Shown here piece after piece: positions 12,161 to 25,309 of a DNA stretch of 64,000 nucleotides. The notes under the pieces are model-generated. The model had not been told where the DNA came from, made no database searches, and saw only the letters and a list, made by a program, of their open reading frames with translations. How positions within the stretch are numbered: the stretch's first letter is position 1; every line of letters begins with the position of its first letter. This DNA is from Podaxis mareebaensis (Eukaryota; Basidiomycota; Agaricomycetes; Agaricales; Agaricaceae), in contig JAEUWP010000402.1 in assembly GCA_018524725.1 (NCBI GenBank), positions 223,512 to 287,511 of the forward strand. Direction: 5' to 3'. A program made the translations under genes and the position numbers.

Positions 12161-15100
12161 ACAGGGACATGTATGGTCATTCGGCGAGAAGCAGATGACT
12201 TTCTCTTTCTGGCTAGCCCTTCCTTCCCACTTCGAAGCCACGGCGGCCAATCTCATTTGGCAACTATCTTGTCCAGATCTGGTCCAACACAATCGCCCCT
12301 TTCCTTCCACACCTCCCTAGTAAGCCTCACATAGTCACTTCTCCTCCCTCCGAGACCATGAGCCAGACATGAAAAGCACTAGAGAATCGGAAACCGGAGT
12401 CGATATTTCGCAACAGCAATCAAGTCCAAATTCCCCGATCCATCTTGGCCTCTAACCGTTCTCCCATATATAGTAGTCGAACCCTCACACTCGAGGTTTT
12501 GACCCTGATTCTCGCCTGAAGAGCCAAGTCGTGTTTCGCTTGATTTCTCAACCCCAGCCCGTAACCATCACACCTGAGGCCTGAGATGCGGCGGAAGCGA
12601 CCCCGTTCCCCTTTGATTTCTTTCAGAATATTTTTTCTATTTTCCAACGTTTGCAAACAACAGTTTCCCCAATAAGGCGTTTCTTTGACCTCGCTTCTGG
12701 CTATTACATACTCATATCATGGGCCACCCCTTCCCTAGGGCCAGTCCTTCCCTGAAGGGTTCTGCCAAGAGCCAAAGATTATCTTGCCTCTTTCCCCCAT
12801 TCCGTTCTTCTCCGTCTTACCATCTCACCAAACTTCATCACCCCTTCTAGCCTGCCTCCCAGACGCTGAACGTCAACGAAACGTGACATCAAATTGGATT
12901 GTGCTTCCTTGGCTCGAAAAATAGCTAGAAAACGAATGGTTGGGAGTTATGATTATCTTGGGCGTAAGGAAGCACCTATGATGCCAAATCTCGAAGGCTT
13001 CCCTGCGGGCGCTGTGCTTTTCTAATGTTCCACCGCCACCGGCAAATTTACCTGTAGTCTCTGGTTAACTGCCTACCTTGCTCATCAACGTTGCAACTCT
13101 CGTATTTTCCACATAGCTATGTTTAATGCCCTTGATCATACATCAATTTTGCTAACCATGAAAAGACACATTCCTTCTATGTCGAGTGGCCGCAAATTTT
13201 TCTCTCGCGGGTGCTTGTCCGACTCCGAAAACCCGGGATTCTCAAAGCAGAAGGGTCAGCGCGCTCGAAGAGTTCGAACAGCAGGGGGTTTCACTCCATG
13301 TGATATATCCGCAAGTTGCCGAATCCGGCATCCTTCCCATCTGACGGCAGTTTTTCTGAATCTGAGCCCATGGGGCTTACCTGCTTACCTCCTGGATCAA
13401 CAAGTTCCTCGTCACGATCAAATATTGCATCGCAACCCTCAGTGGAGTCGCATAAACTGTTCTATCTTGCCTCTTCCACCCCTCCTTTTCATCTGCTACG
13501 CCTGTTGCCAAGGTCTTTCAATCCGTAGTTAGGTATTTCCTAGTTTTCTCAGCCAGGTCTCCGACTGCCCTTGTGCTGTCTCCTGTCCTTTCATGTGGTC
13601 CTAACATCGTCTGTCCTCCCGGCAGCCAGAAAATTTCTCATCCTTTCGTAAACATCACACAACCTGTTCTACGCTATCAGCTTCGAAAACACGGAATATT
13701 TACACAGAACTTCCAATCCACTTTGGCATACGTAGGGCTTACATGAAGGCTTCCATATCGGGCACTCTCCTTCGAACCAATTCGGGTACACTTTATCACC
13801 ATCCCTCCTTGCAGCGTTCCAGGAATAACATCCAAGACTCAAGCGCGACCTAGCATTCAATATCCAGCTAGCATTCCATCCTATCAGGCGAAAACTGGAG
13901 GGGTGCTATGAGGCGAATGGTTGTCTCGTAAACACCTCGATCATTAATGACCTTCGCTCATAATGATACATACTAATGGGAAGTAAATGAAATCGTCTAT
14001 TAACGAAGCTGCATCATCAATTAAGCCGACGCCCTTAACCCAAACAGCCAGAGATAAGCAACACGGGGTCAAAACCAAGACATATAATCGGCTCACCTTT
14101 GCTAGTACCCGGCACGTCTTTGGCCTTATTCTGTAGCGCCTTAAGAGCTATGAATCGATGGCTTGACTTTAGCACTTTCGGCGACTATGGGTATTATATG
14201 AGCGTCTATGGACGTCTTCTCTTTCTCAGCCTACACAATAGGTTAAACCCTGTGGCTCTCCATTCCTCCTATTCAGAGGACGTCTTCCATGACACCTCCC
14301 ACAGTCATTTATAGCTGCTAGACTCGGGAGGTGAAAATTGTTCCCCCCCTTCCCCAAGATCCTTCTGGCAACCTCAATGTTCGACGCCGAATGCTCTCTG
14401 CTTTGAGTTGTTTGACATGAAGCCCAGAAGATTTCGTCACTGAGCACGAAAAGTGGATCCACGTTCTAGGTGTCAAGGACTCAAAGTAAACTAGATAAGG
14501 GAGATCCTTTGACTATGATATACATCTCTTTGAGATAAGTATTCCTTGCAGTGGCTCTAGAATATCACGTAGCAAAGTTTTGCCATGCCGGAGCTTGACT
14601 GGAGCGGACAATCCAATTCAGACCCAATAGCGGCGATCATCCTGTCACATTGAATTGAATGGTGATCCAAGGTTCCCTCTCATGCGTGTTCCTGGAAGGA
14701 CCAACGCGACCCTCACGCCACGACGATAATCACATTCATTTACACTCGATGCAAGCTCATTATAAGCTCAGTAATTAAGGTCCTTAAGCAAAGCCTAGAC
14801 TTTCCGCTGCGCAAGTCCCCTTGGGCTCTTGCTCGATTTCTGATCAGAAATTTCCAACCTTTGTTTCGGTCGCTTGAGCTGGAATTGCGCTCAGCCTTCA
14901 GGAATTTCCACTGGTTAGTATCAATTCGACGCGAACCTGGAGCAAATTCGCGCGGCTGTGACCTTTCTGTTAGTTGCTACGCGCACGTACGGCATTGTCG
15001 TCGAGCATAAGCATCAGAACCAATACATAATCACTCATCGAGGCGATGAATCTCCAAATCATAGTGAGCTCTAAGCAGCAAAACTGGACGCCTTCTCGGT

Positions 15101-16940
15101 TGAAAAATTAAGTATATGAGCGCCATGTTGATTAATTTTCTGGCCTGGGGCCAAATGATGTCCCGCATATACACTCTAATAATAAGGTTACAAAAAGGAC
15201 AAATGGTGGGCGGTTCATGCCCGGCACACCGCGCGGGTTCAGACTGAACAATCTAGCCTATCCTGGTGAGCCCCTCGCACATCGGAACGTCCATGTTGGT
15301 TGCACCGCGAACTGCCAAAGTTTTTGGAGCCATCGATATGTATAATCTTCCATTTGGGCCCTGGCTTGCCCGTCGCCTACTTGGTACCAGTATGGAAATT
15401 GCCAAACCCGTCACTGTAGGTCGTGTATGTACGTAGGCAATCCTTCCGGCCAAAGCCTTGTGGTGTAGCTATCTCTGTTCATCGACGTCATATATCTAAC
15501 CTTCTCCAACTTCTCTGGGCCAACACTCCAAGAAACCTCCTTCCTCTGCCCCGGTAACAGAGGGTCCCGGGTTATAGCCTGGCGTACCAAGGCATAAACT
15601 CCCCGTTGGTATATAAAAGGATGCACGAAATACACGATGGTCCCTGAGTCTCCTCCTTTGCGCCTTACAACCACCAGGCGGAGGAATTCACGAAGCCAAC
15701 ACTACGTGCTAAGAGTTGGGTTCTCAAGGAAAAAATAAAATCGATCAGATCCTGCTTGAATACTATCGTAAGTCCCGCCCCATCGTATCGTCAAGCTATG
15801 TCCAGCCGTGTATCCCAGAACTCCTAGGGTGACAATTGTCAGTATAGCCCATAGGCTGCGAGACAGGGATCTCTCATGGGCAGGCTCGTCAACTTGTTCT
15901 CTGGTTCTGACACCTGTAGGACTCTTGATATGTGATTAATTCTCATGACCTCCAATTTTTTACTGTTTTCTCAGCATGTTCTTCACATTGACAACCATGT
16001 CCTAGCGTTGACAACGGACAACCCACCATCGCCGACCTACACCCTACAGACGGCTCGCTTCACTCACACCTTCCTCCCACCTCGGAGGGAACGATGTCAC
16101 GTCATCACAGACACCAGGAACGATTGCTTTGCTTCTAGCTCCCAAGCCCTCCCAGGCAATTCAAGGTGTATCATATGCATGAACCCCGCCTCCAGCTGGA
16201 ACCAGTTGAGAATGTCTGGGTTATCACACGTAAGTTGGTAACCCGTAGATAAGAATAACCCACTATTTAGCCCCCAATCCCCGTTTCTTGATCCTCGGAA
16301 TCTACGCGTCCTCACCTGGTAAGCTTTGCATGGGCGTCGGTGGCAGTCGGTAAATGATTGCCTGCGAAGTGGTGCTTCGCGATTTATTTTGGGAGGAAGT
16401 GTGAAAATAACCTGGCAAATCCTACGCGCCGTCAAGAATGATGTAGCGAAACTCTGATTTTGAAGTTCGATTGTCGGTCAAGTTCAGGTCACTGCTAACA
16501 CCGGTACTGAGTGAGCTTGGTTGCGAGGGTATCAAAAGATCGTGATATTCTTTGACTATTTCCAATCGATGTGTACTATGTTTCCACCAGGATTATGGGC
16601 CTGCACCTGGTCAAGGGGTCATTTTTTAACAAACAATATAAGGAATCACAAAATAAACCGGTATAAGGTTAGCCTCTATGTACACATGCACCACACAACA
16701 CCAGTCATTATTACAATGTCACGAGACCCCACTGAACGGGGCGGCAAGAAAGAGAGTAGCAAGGGCAGAACACGAAGATAACGAATAAACAAGGCCCTTG
16801 CCAACCGTCAAAGAGTCAAAAGTGTAGTGGGGTCAGGGATAAACGCTAAGCTTAGCGAGCGAACAGCGGCAAGGGCCAGTGACCGTGGGGAGGTGTACTC
16901 GTCGGACCGTATGACCGGGTTAGCTCGAGAAGACTGATCA
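12161..16940. other. No recognisable gene between the two paralogues
   Basis: About 4.8 kb with only short frames. One minus-strand group (15674-15253) has a run of plausible coding composition but no recognisable domain, and its pieces do not join cleanly. Confidence 0.4.
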
Positions 16941-18757
16941 CTAAAACCTTCCTTTCTTCTCCAAATCGATTTCAACATCGGTTTCACTTCCGTCATGGAG
17001 CTTTTTCCCCTCTGAGCCAAAGATTTCGTTATCCATGCCCTCTTCCGCACGGGTGAACGTCTCCATCTACGTTAGCGCGTCAGTATACGTGTCAAAAGTC
17101 AAATAATAGCGTAACCGTGAACGAAAGTGATCGGAGCTTGCAGAAGCACGAGGGAGGGGGATCGTGGAAGGAAGGGACAAATCATGGTTGCGAAGACGCC
17201 CAGGTGTATGGGAACATTTGATGACAGAATCAAGATAGGCGAAGTTGACAGGGATGTCACACAAAGTGAAATGGCCAGGGAAGAACCATTCACGAAAAAT
17301 AACATAAAGCGTCTGATATGAAATCTTACTCACTTGAACATGAACACCTGTCTGTGTTCCCATCCCACTCTTTGGCGAGTGCCTCGAGGCAATTCCCCTG
17401 CCAATTGTAGCGGGTCCTTTGAAGTGGACCTGACCTGATTGCGACGTGGAACTGACAAAAGGAGTAAGTAATGAATATCTGGGACTCAGACCATTTTATG
17501 GGCGAACATACTAGACATCTGGTCCACTTTGAGTGAAAGATGTGAGACGGCGGACAGCGCGACAGGCAACGATCTGGAGGGACAGTGTTATCCATCGCAT
17601 TAGTGAACCCGGGTGGATGACTTCACTTACCGTAGAAAAAACCGCGGCTGGGACGTTGAAGATAACACTCATTATTTGGTTCAAGTTCAATACCATGAAT
17701 ACTGTGGCCAGCAGGTTCGCCATGAATCTGCACGCGGGCGTTAGTCTATGAAATTTAATAGTGGGACGTATAATGACGCACGCAAGGATAAAGTAAATCA
17801 GTCCATCGGTGAAGATGAGCTGCGCAATACGACTCCTTCCAAGGATCCTCTCCGTGGGATCGCGCGACCAGGAGAGTTTGTATGTGTTCAGCAAGAGGAC
17901 GGTGAGGTCGAAGCACATGGAATAAATGAAAATAGCAGCGAGAATCCTATTATTGGTTTCGGTGATGACACATCCTGACCCTGGGATCCAGGCCGCTTTG
18001 AGCTGAATACCTGGCAAGCGACCGTCTATTAGCAAGCGGCGGGACAGAACAGCAACCGGTTGTGGCTTTACCTTGTAGAATAAGCGACCAATGTCCAAGA
18101 ATTATCAGAACCAGGATCCCAATAATGTACCGATTCTGTGCCCAAATGGCCATTCTATTCAAAACAGTGGGAAAATGGTAAGTCCATATGGCTGGCGCCT
18201 AGTTAATCCACTTACGTTCTGATTGACAAGTTAATGCTGGCGAGTCCAACAGCAGCATCACCTGCTATTTGGTTGAAGGTGAAAATGGCTTGACAGTTAA
18301 TCTCTCTGCGACGGTCCTCGTGTCAGCGGTGGCAGAAGGAGCAAAAGGAAAACAACGTACGTGGTGGTATCAAACGAAATAGCACTAAAAGACCATTAGT
18401 ATACTTATGATCATCATCATTTCCGGGGAAAATTACACACATCCCGATCAACGCGAATAACAGCAAATATCTGTTGGCGAAGTAGAATATCTAACACCTT
18501 TTGAACAACCTATCCAGCCACTGGTAGTTGAAGAAGTTACGTACCATGGGCCAACGAAACTTCTTCTTTCCGCGCAGGAAGTCGAGCTCAAAGTTGAACG
18601 AGATGAGCCATTCGTACCTACGGGTAGGTCAGCGTCGGGTTACGACGGGCGTAGCACAAACGAGGGCGTACGCATAAAGGCCAAGCAACGAGTGCAAGAA
18701 CTTGACAAAGACGACAGCTTCCTTCTGAACTTCCTCTGGAGCTTTCCAGTCTGGCAT
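16941..18757 (-). CDS. Seven-transmembrane protein, copy B (tandem paralogue)
   Basis: The ATG at 18757 begins MPDWKAPEEV. Eleven exons lead to a TAG at 16941 in the tail ending DLEKKGRF. The order of hydrophobic segments matches copy A, with shared landmarks such as GKKKFRWPM, INCQA, SINLS, ILGHWSL, FIYSM, DGLIYF and NVPAA. The central exon 18098-17511 alone covers three membrane segments. The last intron (about 17332-17068) is long for this window, about 265 nt. Copy B lacks three introns that copy A has: after KDG, after FNQ and before the segment FMLLNLN. The C-terminal tails have diverged strongly while the membrane core is conserved. No named domain is recognised; an unnamed Agaricomycete membrane family is the best description. 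Confidence 0.8.
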
Positions 18758-18830
18758 GTTGGCGGTAGGGAGAGACGAAGAACGAACAAAAGGAATGAAG
18801 CAGAGGTCTAGAATTAAGAGGAACAGCCGC

Positions 18831-18840
18831 CTATATAAGG
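18831..18840 (-). promoter_or_regulatory. Likely TATA box of membrane protein copy B
   Basis: The minus strand reads CCTTATATAG about 75-80 nt before the start codon, matching the spacing in copy A. Confidence 0.5.
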
Positions 18841-21800
18841 TCGGTCTTTCAGAGGAGGGAAGGGCAGGTTTCCATGAAACTACACACCATACCCTTAAAT
18901 ATAAACACCGAGGAATACCCTGGCTATTCAAAAGTAAAAAAAGCTTAGCTTCGCATGTCCGGCTGGAAATACTGAAAGGAAAGCTAACTCCATTCGGCCG
19001 TTCTTTCAACTTTGATTATGAACCCGGAAGTGGTGGCGAACGCGACTTCCATTTTCGGCATATGAACGCCGCCCAGCGCAGGACTGTGCAATTGGGGAAC
19101 AAAGGGTTCTACTGTTCTTTCACGCACTTTCGGTGAGGGTGGAGCAACACCATCGTACCAAACCATCACGGCATTATTTCTCGGCACTTCCAATAGAATT
19201 TAGGTGCCGTGGACGGTGGTTAATTCTCATTGCCTACGAGCAGGAAGCTGTTCTACTGGGGAGTCCGGTCAGTGAGGGATGAAAAACATCGATGGACTTA
19301 CATAGAGCAAGTCCGAGCAAGGCTTTCAGGTGGCACTGTCGAATATGTCTTCCACGATGTCGGTAGCGAGCTCCGCTGCGCGAATTTCGCTTCACGTTAT
19401 CACACTTGACGCCTGCTTGGGAACGCTGAGGTACAGTGGACAAAGGGAAGGCCCAACATGCTCGACTCGCGAGTTGGAGCTCAAACTGGACCCCCTCCCT
19501 GGGCAATTGTACTCTAGAGTCCTTTAATGCGTTAGTCCGAAATCGTAACGAGTACCTTTACAGAACAATGGGCACAGGGCTGCCTCATGAAAGGATGTGC
19601 AGCCATGTCATCAAGGAGATTCTGTCGTTCAATACCTACCGTGATCGTCACCAATCCCGTTGTTAAGAAGCCTTCTACAGGGTCCGCAATTTGGGTATGT
19701 ATGGCAACTTGAGACGTCTTTCGAACCATAAAGTTCTCTTCCTTTTCATATTACCTTGCTTGCCTACAGACGGGAAACTTACTTCTCTGCTGGCATAGCA
19801 GTCCTCCAGGCTTCATATATCAACGAAGCAGGTCGTGTTCAAGGATACCAGAACGCCTGTCCAATAATCAAGGTTTTTCAGTACCATTAATCAACGGGTA
19901 GCTTCGTGGGGACGCATCGCTAAAGGGACAGCTCCAGGAAATCGCCAGGGCCGCAGCCAATGGCAATAGATGATACCTCCTTCATAATCACCGTATCGGA
20001 GGTCATCGCCGTCGCTTCTGGGCTCTAACTTCCCCGCCGAGTTCTATTTTGCCGAGCTTGCAATACATAACAGGAGCCGGTCATTTGATTTGCGAACTCC
20101 TCATGAGTGGAATTGGCAGGGCGTCTTCGTGTGGGATAGAGCTTGGTCTCAGCAAATGAGGATATATGAATCATCTTCCTTAAAGAACGCGCAGTGCATG
20201 GCACCCACAAGGGTGTTGCGGTATTGTGGAGCATGAATAATGCTGGTGGTAAATAACCACTCTGCCACTCAATTCCGCTCGAAGGGCGATCCTTACGATA
20301 GTGTGCTTGATGGACGAAAGTGCAGTCAGCTCTGTCATAACCCATACTCTGCCATAATACATAGCTCTTCCCAGGGATAAAGTCGGCTCTTTTGCGCTTG
20401 AGCCCTCTCTCATAACCCACACATTGTCATACCCCCTAGTCCGAACATGGGGAAAGTGCTATGGGTTATGACAGAGTTGACTGTACTTGTGAGGGGAGGT
20501 TTCTTTCTTTAACGAATCTGAGAATGAGAATGTGGACTGGCTCTGTGGCCAGTCCTTGACAATGTTCCTGGTTTGGGAATAGGTGCAGCGTCGCATCGTT
20601 TCCGATAATGGTCTACCCCTAGTTACTTAAGCCCCGGAAACTGTCCTTGAATTCCTTTGTCAATAAACCAAGAATACCTGAGAGGACTGCAGGTAGCACG
20701 ACATTCAAAGCTAAGCAAAGACAACCAAGTTTCTCTATCTCTTCGAAGCTCGTGAAATTAGCCTCGTTGGATAGATCTTGTCGAGGCGATCTACAAAATC
20801 TGAGCATTTTTTTCAACAAACCAGGCGTTGTTTCAGAGAATGCCGTTTTCTTACATGCAATTTGATGTCATCACCGCAGAAGAAAACCAAGCCGAACATC
20901 TCTGTTCTTTATCACCAAATAAACCTTGTCCGAAGCATCGAGCTTCCTGAGAACGACCGACTTCCGGTTCTTACCTAGGCTGATGCTTTGTGGTTTTCTG
21001 ACAATTCATCGGATTTATTCTGGTGATGGTGGAATATCAAAACGAATCTTACGCGCCGCTCGAGAACCTGTTAAATTTACTTCTCCATAACTTCGTCTAC
21101 AAGTGATAGAGTCATTGAATCTAGCACATTTTTATCTCCAAGTCTCGAGGGTTCTTACTCGCGTTGGGGGTGCCTGAAGGCCAAATCAATATCCGTGAGA
21201 TGAACGAGCAACGGACTAGCTAACAATGGACGCGGACAGTGCGTTATTCACAGTCTGGACTATCGTGGCGGAATAAGGAACCATACAAGTCATCGGCCTT
21301 GTCCCCAAACCAATGTACGTGAGAAGCACAGTGGATATCTCAAAGATTAGAATGTTTTTGCTCGGTCGCAGGTCCAAGGGCGCCAACCACAAGAAAGAAA
21401 CGGGTCAAGTTTGAATAAACATATTCCGCAAATCCGCTGAAATCTATTCCATTAATGTGAGGTCCAACACCCCGCTGATTTCAAGTTCCATCTCCACCCG
21501 CATATGGACCCAAGGAACCAGTGGAAAGATATGTACGTCATCAATTTGGGCAGCGGAAATTTCGTTCCAACCGGGAGTCCTGCTACTTGCATTACCGAAG
21601 AGCAAGACAGTGGAACAGGGCAGACGTCTTCGCTCCGTAACGTCTCGGCCGTTGTAACAAAGTTCACTTGTCGCCTCATTCCGGTGAATATGTTGGATTA
21701 TGAACAATGTGACAGTGAACAATCTGGGTTGGGCTTCCCACTCGGATGCCAGCTGGACATATGTCATGACAAAAATCCTTCTTGGGGTCGTCCAGATGAT

Positions 21801-23190
21801 CAAAGCTCGAGTCATTGGAAGGAGTGAACAAGCTCTCGTGTGACAGGAATCGTTTTATGTGCGTGTGGCCGTAGTGTACCAGCAGGTCCGTCTTAGCCAA
21901 GATTCCTCTCTTGTTCCTCGTTTTTGCAAGGAGAATTTCCAGGATCCAACATATTGAATGGCCGCCAGGCACGGAGAGGGTGATCATGAGCAGCAGATCC
22001 CATGCAAGGGTGAGTTCATGCAATTCTCTACACCCCACATTGCCCCGAATCGTTGGCTACTGGCTATTGGGATACGTTACATCTTGGGGCAGATGCAGAT
22101 GTGATATTGGATATTGATATGTGAACTCAGGTAGGGAAGCTGGAAGTGCTGGGTATGTGAGTGAGAGATTAACGGGCTGAAAGTGGGTTAAAAAAATGGG
22201 ATGGTGGCATACAGCTTCGGCTTAGAGGTAGCAAAGCCACGGAAAAAAGCGTAAATGACGTCAAAACCTGACAGAGACATCATTCATAACCCGGCCACTA
22301 TCAAAAATATACAGTAAATTGCAAGAAATACAATACACGATATGAACTCCATCTTCGGTTTGTGGGTCACGTGGAAGCTGACGATCAATCGATAGCGTTG
22401 TCTGTTCCTGAAAATTCCTGGCTTGGGTTGAATTTGTTCGTCAATGGGTGTTCGGTGCTGTGCTGTGTTGTTCCCATGTCAATGATATCTGAGTGCCAAG
22501 ACACATTCAAGGCCACAAAAGTTCAGGTAACCCCTTTGCCTATCTTAGGCGGATAATTTGGAGATATGCGCCAATTTTCGTTCTTACATGCTTCAAGTGA
22601 GCAGAGATGTCCAACAAGCTCTTCCAATTATACGCACGGTCCGATTCCACAACTCCCCACTGCTCGTTATCGTTTTCGAGCAAGCGGTCAGAGCATTCGC
22701 TTGTTTCAGTGGGCCATCGATCATCGACCGCCATGTTCAGTTGCATTAACGTTTACCCACCTCCACAATCCCGAAAGTTGCCGCACCTCGGAATGACGTT
22801 TCGAGCTGTCCTGGTTGGCGACAGCCCACATGAACAATAGGCTCTTATCGATTGTCGGGTTATCTGGCTTTATCCGTGCAACCAAGAACCAAGTCTTGAT
22901 GGCCTCGGTGCCCCGAAAATCTGACAGGACGGAGTCAGTCGTTGGCGCCGTTTGGTGCTAGCTGGTCTTCTTGGTTGCGCCCTTCGTTGTTTTTGAAATA
23001 ACATATTCGCAGCAGTAGGCACCAATCTGCACCAATTCGACGCACCACGACCGCACGAGTGGTCCGCGCCGTGAGAATATCCAACACCCGCCCCGAGGAC
23101 AATCGTTTCAGGGCACACGGTCCGCCCGGTGAAATTCCGGCAAGAACCTTGTGGATATCTAGAGAATGTCAAGCTCTTGGGGAATGGACT
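18841..23190. other. No recognisable gene; contains the MITE candidate
   Basis: A minus-strand series at 19729-19234 can be strung together with small introns (Cys-containing, about 110 residues) but matches nothing I know. Frames at 21444-22038 overlap on both strands and look non-coding. The only clear structure is the inverted repeat at 20323-20483. Confidence 0.4.
20323..20483. mobile_element. Candidate MITE with 24-bp terminal inverted repeats
   Basis: Positions 20323-20346 and the reverse complement of 20460-20483 are 24-bp arms differing at a single base; the ends read CAGTC..GACTG. The whole unit is 161 bp with no coding potential. A third, partial copy of the inner motif TCATAACCCA lies at about 20409-20418. 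Ends of the form CAGT..ACTG are seen in Tc1/mariner-like elements, which duplicate TA. TA follows the right end, but the left flank reads TG, so the target duplication is imperfect or absent. Confidence 0.6.
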
Positions 23191-23192
23191 GG

Positions 23193-23200
23193 ATATTTAA
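23193..23200 (+). promoter_or_regulatory. Likely TATA box of the aldo-keto reductase
   Basis: ATATTTAA lies about 65 nt before the ATG, followed by a CT-rich tract at 23221-23241 just before the start. Confidence 0.5.
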
Positions 23201-23264
23201 GGACACGACAGAACGACAAATCTTTCTTTCACTCTCCCACCAGGTCACCTAGATTATCGCAACA

Positions 23265-24473
23265 ATGGCCGCCATCCCCTCCATCACACTCAAGTCAGGC
23301 TACAAGATGCCACAAATCGGGTAAGTGGTCTTACTGAAGCCATCAATCCGCCTTCGATTTCACCTGCCTCTTTCCTTCTTTAGTTTCGGTTTGTGGAAAG
23401 TGACAGAGAACTGCGCCGAAACCGTCTATAATGCTATCAAGGCTGGATACCGCCTTTTCGATGGTGCTTTCGGTACGTTCTTCGTTGATTTCATTCTTAT
23501 GAATCTTATCGTCATCATCCGTAATCAGATTACGGCAATGAGGAGGCAGCCGGCAGGGGCATCAAGCGCGCGATTGACGAGGGTCTCGTCAGGCGCGAGG
23601 ATCTCTTCATCACCTCGAAGCTCTGGAATAGCTTCCACGAGAAGGACAAGGTCGAGCCCATTGTCCGTCAACAACTCAAGTGGTGGGGTCTCGAGTATGT
23701 CTCCTTTATTCACTGCTATCCCTCATATTCATGCTCAGACTCCGCCGTCCTCCCTAGTTATTTCGACCTCTTCCTGATCCACTTCCCCGTCGCCATCAAG
23801 TACGTCGACTACACCAAGCATTACCCCACAGGTTGGACCTACAAGGATGAGAACGGTGTTGACCATGGTGTCGTTCCCATCAATGTCCCCATTCAGGAAA
23901 CGTGGCAAGCCCTCGAGGACCTCGTCGAAAAGAAGCTCGTCCGCTCTATCGGTGTCTCCAACTTCCAAGGTTCTCTCCTTATGGACGTCCTTCGTTATGC
24001 CAAGGTCCCCGTCTCCGCCCTCCAAATTGAACACCACCCCTATCTCGTCCAACCCAACCTCCTTAGCCTTGCCAAACAGGAGGGCATTGCCGTCACTGCC
24101 TACTCATCCTTTGGTCCTCAGAGCTTTGTTGAGCTCGACTGGGAGAAGGCGAAGCAACTCAAGCCCTTGTTCGAGCACCCCGTGATCGTTGAGATCGCCA
24201 AAAAGCACAACAAGGCTCCCGCTCAGGTCCTCCTTCGCTGGGCCACTCAACGTGGACTTGCTGTGATCCCCAAGAGCAACAGTCCGGAACGTCTCAAGCA
24301 GAATCTGGACTCCCTCGGTTTCGACCTTGATGAGGCTGAGATTAAGGCTATTTCCTCTTTGGACCAGGGCATCAGGTTCAACGAGCCTGTCGACGTAAGT
24401 GCCTCAGTCAGTCAACGAGTATTCGAGCTCATCCCTTCTTCAGTATCTTGGCACTCTTCACATCTTCGCTTAA
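23265..24473 (+). CDS. XYL1: NAD(P)H-dependent D-xylose reductase (aldo-keto reductase), 5 exons, 325 aa
   Basis: Exons 23265-23320, 23384-23472, 23529-23694, 23758-24394 and 24444-24473 join in frame. The catalytic tetrad of aldo-keto reductases is visible: Asp45 and Tyr50 in FDGAFDYGNE, Lys79 in TSKLW and His112 in LIHFP. The cofactor motif [13 protein letters not shown] is the xylose-reductase type, in which Lys, Ser, Asn and Arg contact the 2'-phosphate of NADPH. Length fits the family (about 320). The enzyme reduces D-xylose to xylitol, the first step of fungal pentose breakdown, in the cytosol; related sugars and aldehydes may also be reduced. The last exon codes for only nine residues (YLGTLHIFA). 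The assignment to the reductase family is firm; the exact substrate is inferred from the cofactor motif. Confidence 0.92.
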
Positions 24474-25309
24474 ACGGAGTATTCTGGGAGCTTGTTATGT
24501 GTTTATATGTAAAATATTGCTATCGGTGAATGCAATGATTTATAGGTTCTGCGCTCTGGTTGCACCAACTCCCTTCCCTTATGGGCACTTGTTTGATCAA
24601 GAAGTCCCACACCCTTTTCCGAGAGTTACTAAGGCTTGGTCATCTATTCACACATGACGTTGTCGTCACAGACTTGTAAGGAAAGACACCCCGTGAGTCT
24701 GACTACAGGAGACTAGTCATCTATGGAAGCTGCACATGTACTACGTCGTATCTGTTCTCCCTTTGCTTGTTCCTCCAAGTCTTACGTCGATTCTTGGCTG
24801 TTCGTGCAGTCCTGTCGTCAAATTCTGCTGACAAGAACTCTGATTCCCTACAGAATTCTCCAAGGTTCAGTTCCGGAAGCTTCCAATCCACCGAGTATCC
24901 ACCAAACGAAGGCTTTATCTGTCGTCCTGGTCAAATCGGCCTAGGTACAGGATCATCTCCTGCGTCGCCAGATTTCTAGGACACCCATTTCAGTGCACTC
25001 GAGATGCAGACGCTCGCTACTGATGGCAGTGGGTATCCTAGTTCGAAGTTGTGCCCAGTCACCAGAACTGATTCAATTTGCGTATCTATTTCACGGTAGT
25101 ACCCTCACCAGAGGAAGATTCGAGACCATGTTATGCATTCAAGCCACTCTTGGGTACAACGGAGGAGTTCTTTGTGTCGCTCAACACTGCGGCCTGTCCT
25201 GGTACTGGGCACAATCCCATCCAACATGCCACGACCCCTCAAGGTATGGCACATCTGTTGGCTGTAAATCATGACCTATGCTGATAATTGTTAGAACGGC
25301 TGATGAAGT
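24474..25309. other. No clear gene
   Basis: Short frames only. An open frame at about 25078-25245 could be an upstream exon of the NACHT gene that follows (it can splice at about 25246-25293), but no motif supports it. Confidence 0.35.

Noticed and set aside
13119..13532. Plus-strand open frame of 137 codons between the membrane-protein paralogues
   Set aside because: No recognisable motif and no supporting splice structure.
17099..17305. Open frame with hydrophobic content inside the last long intron of membrane protein B
   Set aside because: The exons on both sides match copy A, and the segment has no counterpart there. It could be an alternative exon, but nothing supports it.
10424..18757. 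The seven-segment proteins as mating pheromone receptors (Ste3 type)
   Set aside because: The segments and motifs do not resemble Ste3, and I see no pheromone precursor with a CaaX end next to them.
20025..20422. Minus-strand frames of 131 and 80 codons
   Set aside because: They overlap each other in different frames and run across the inverted-repeat element; no motif.
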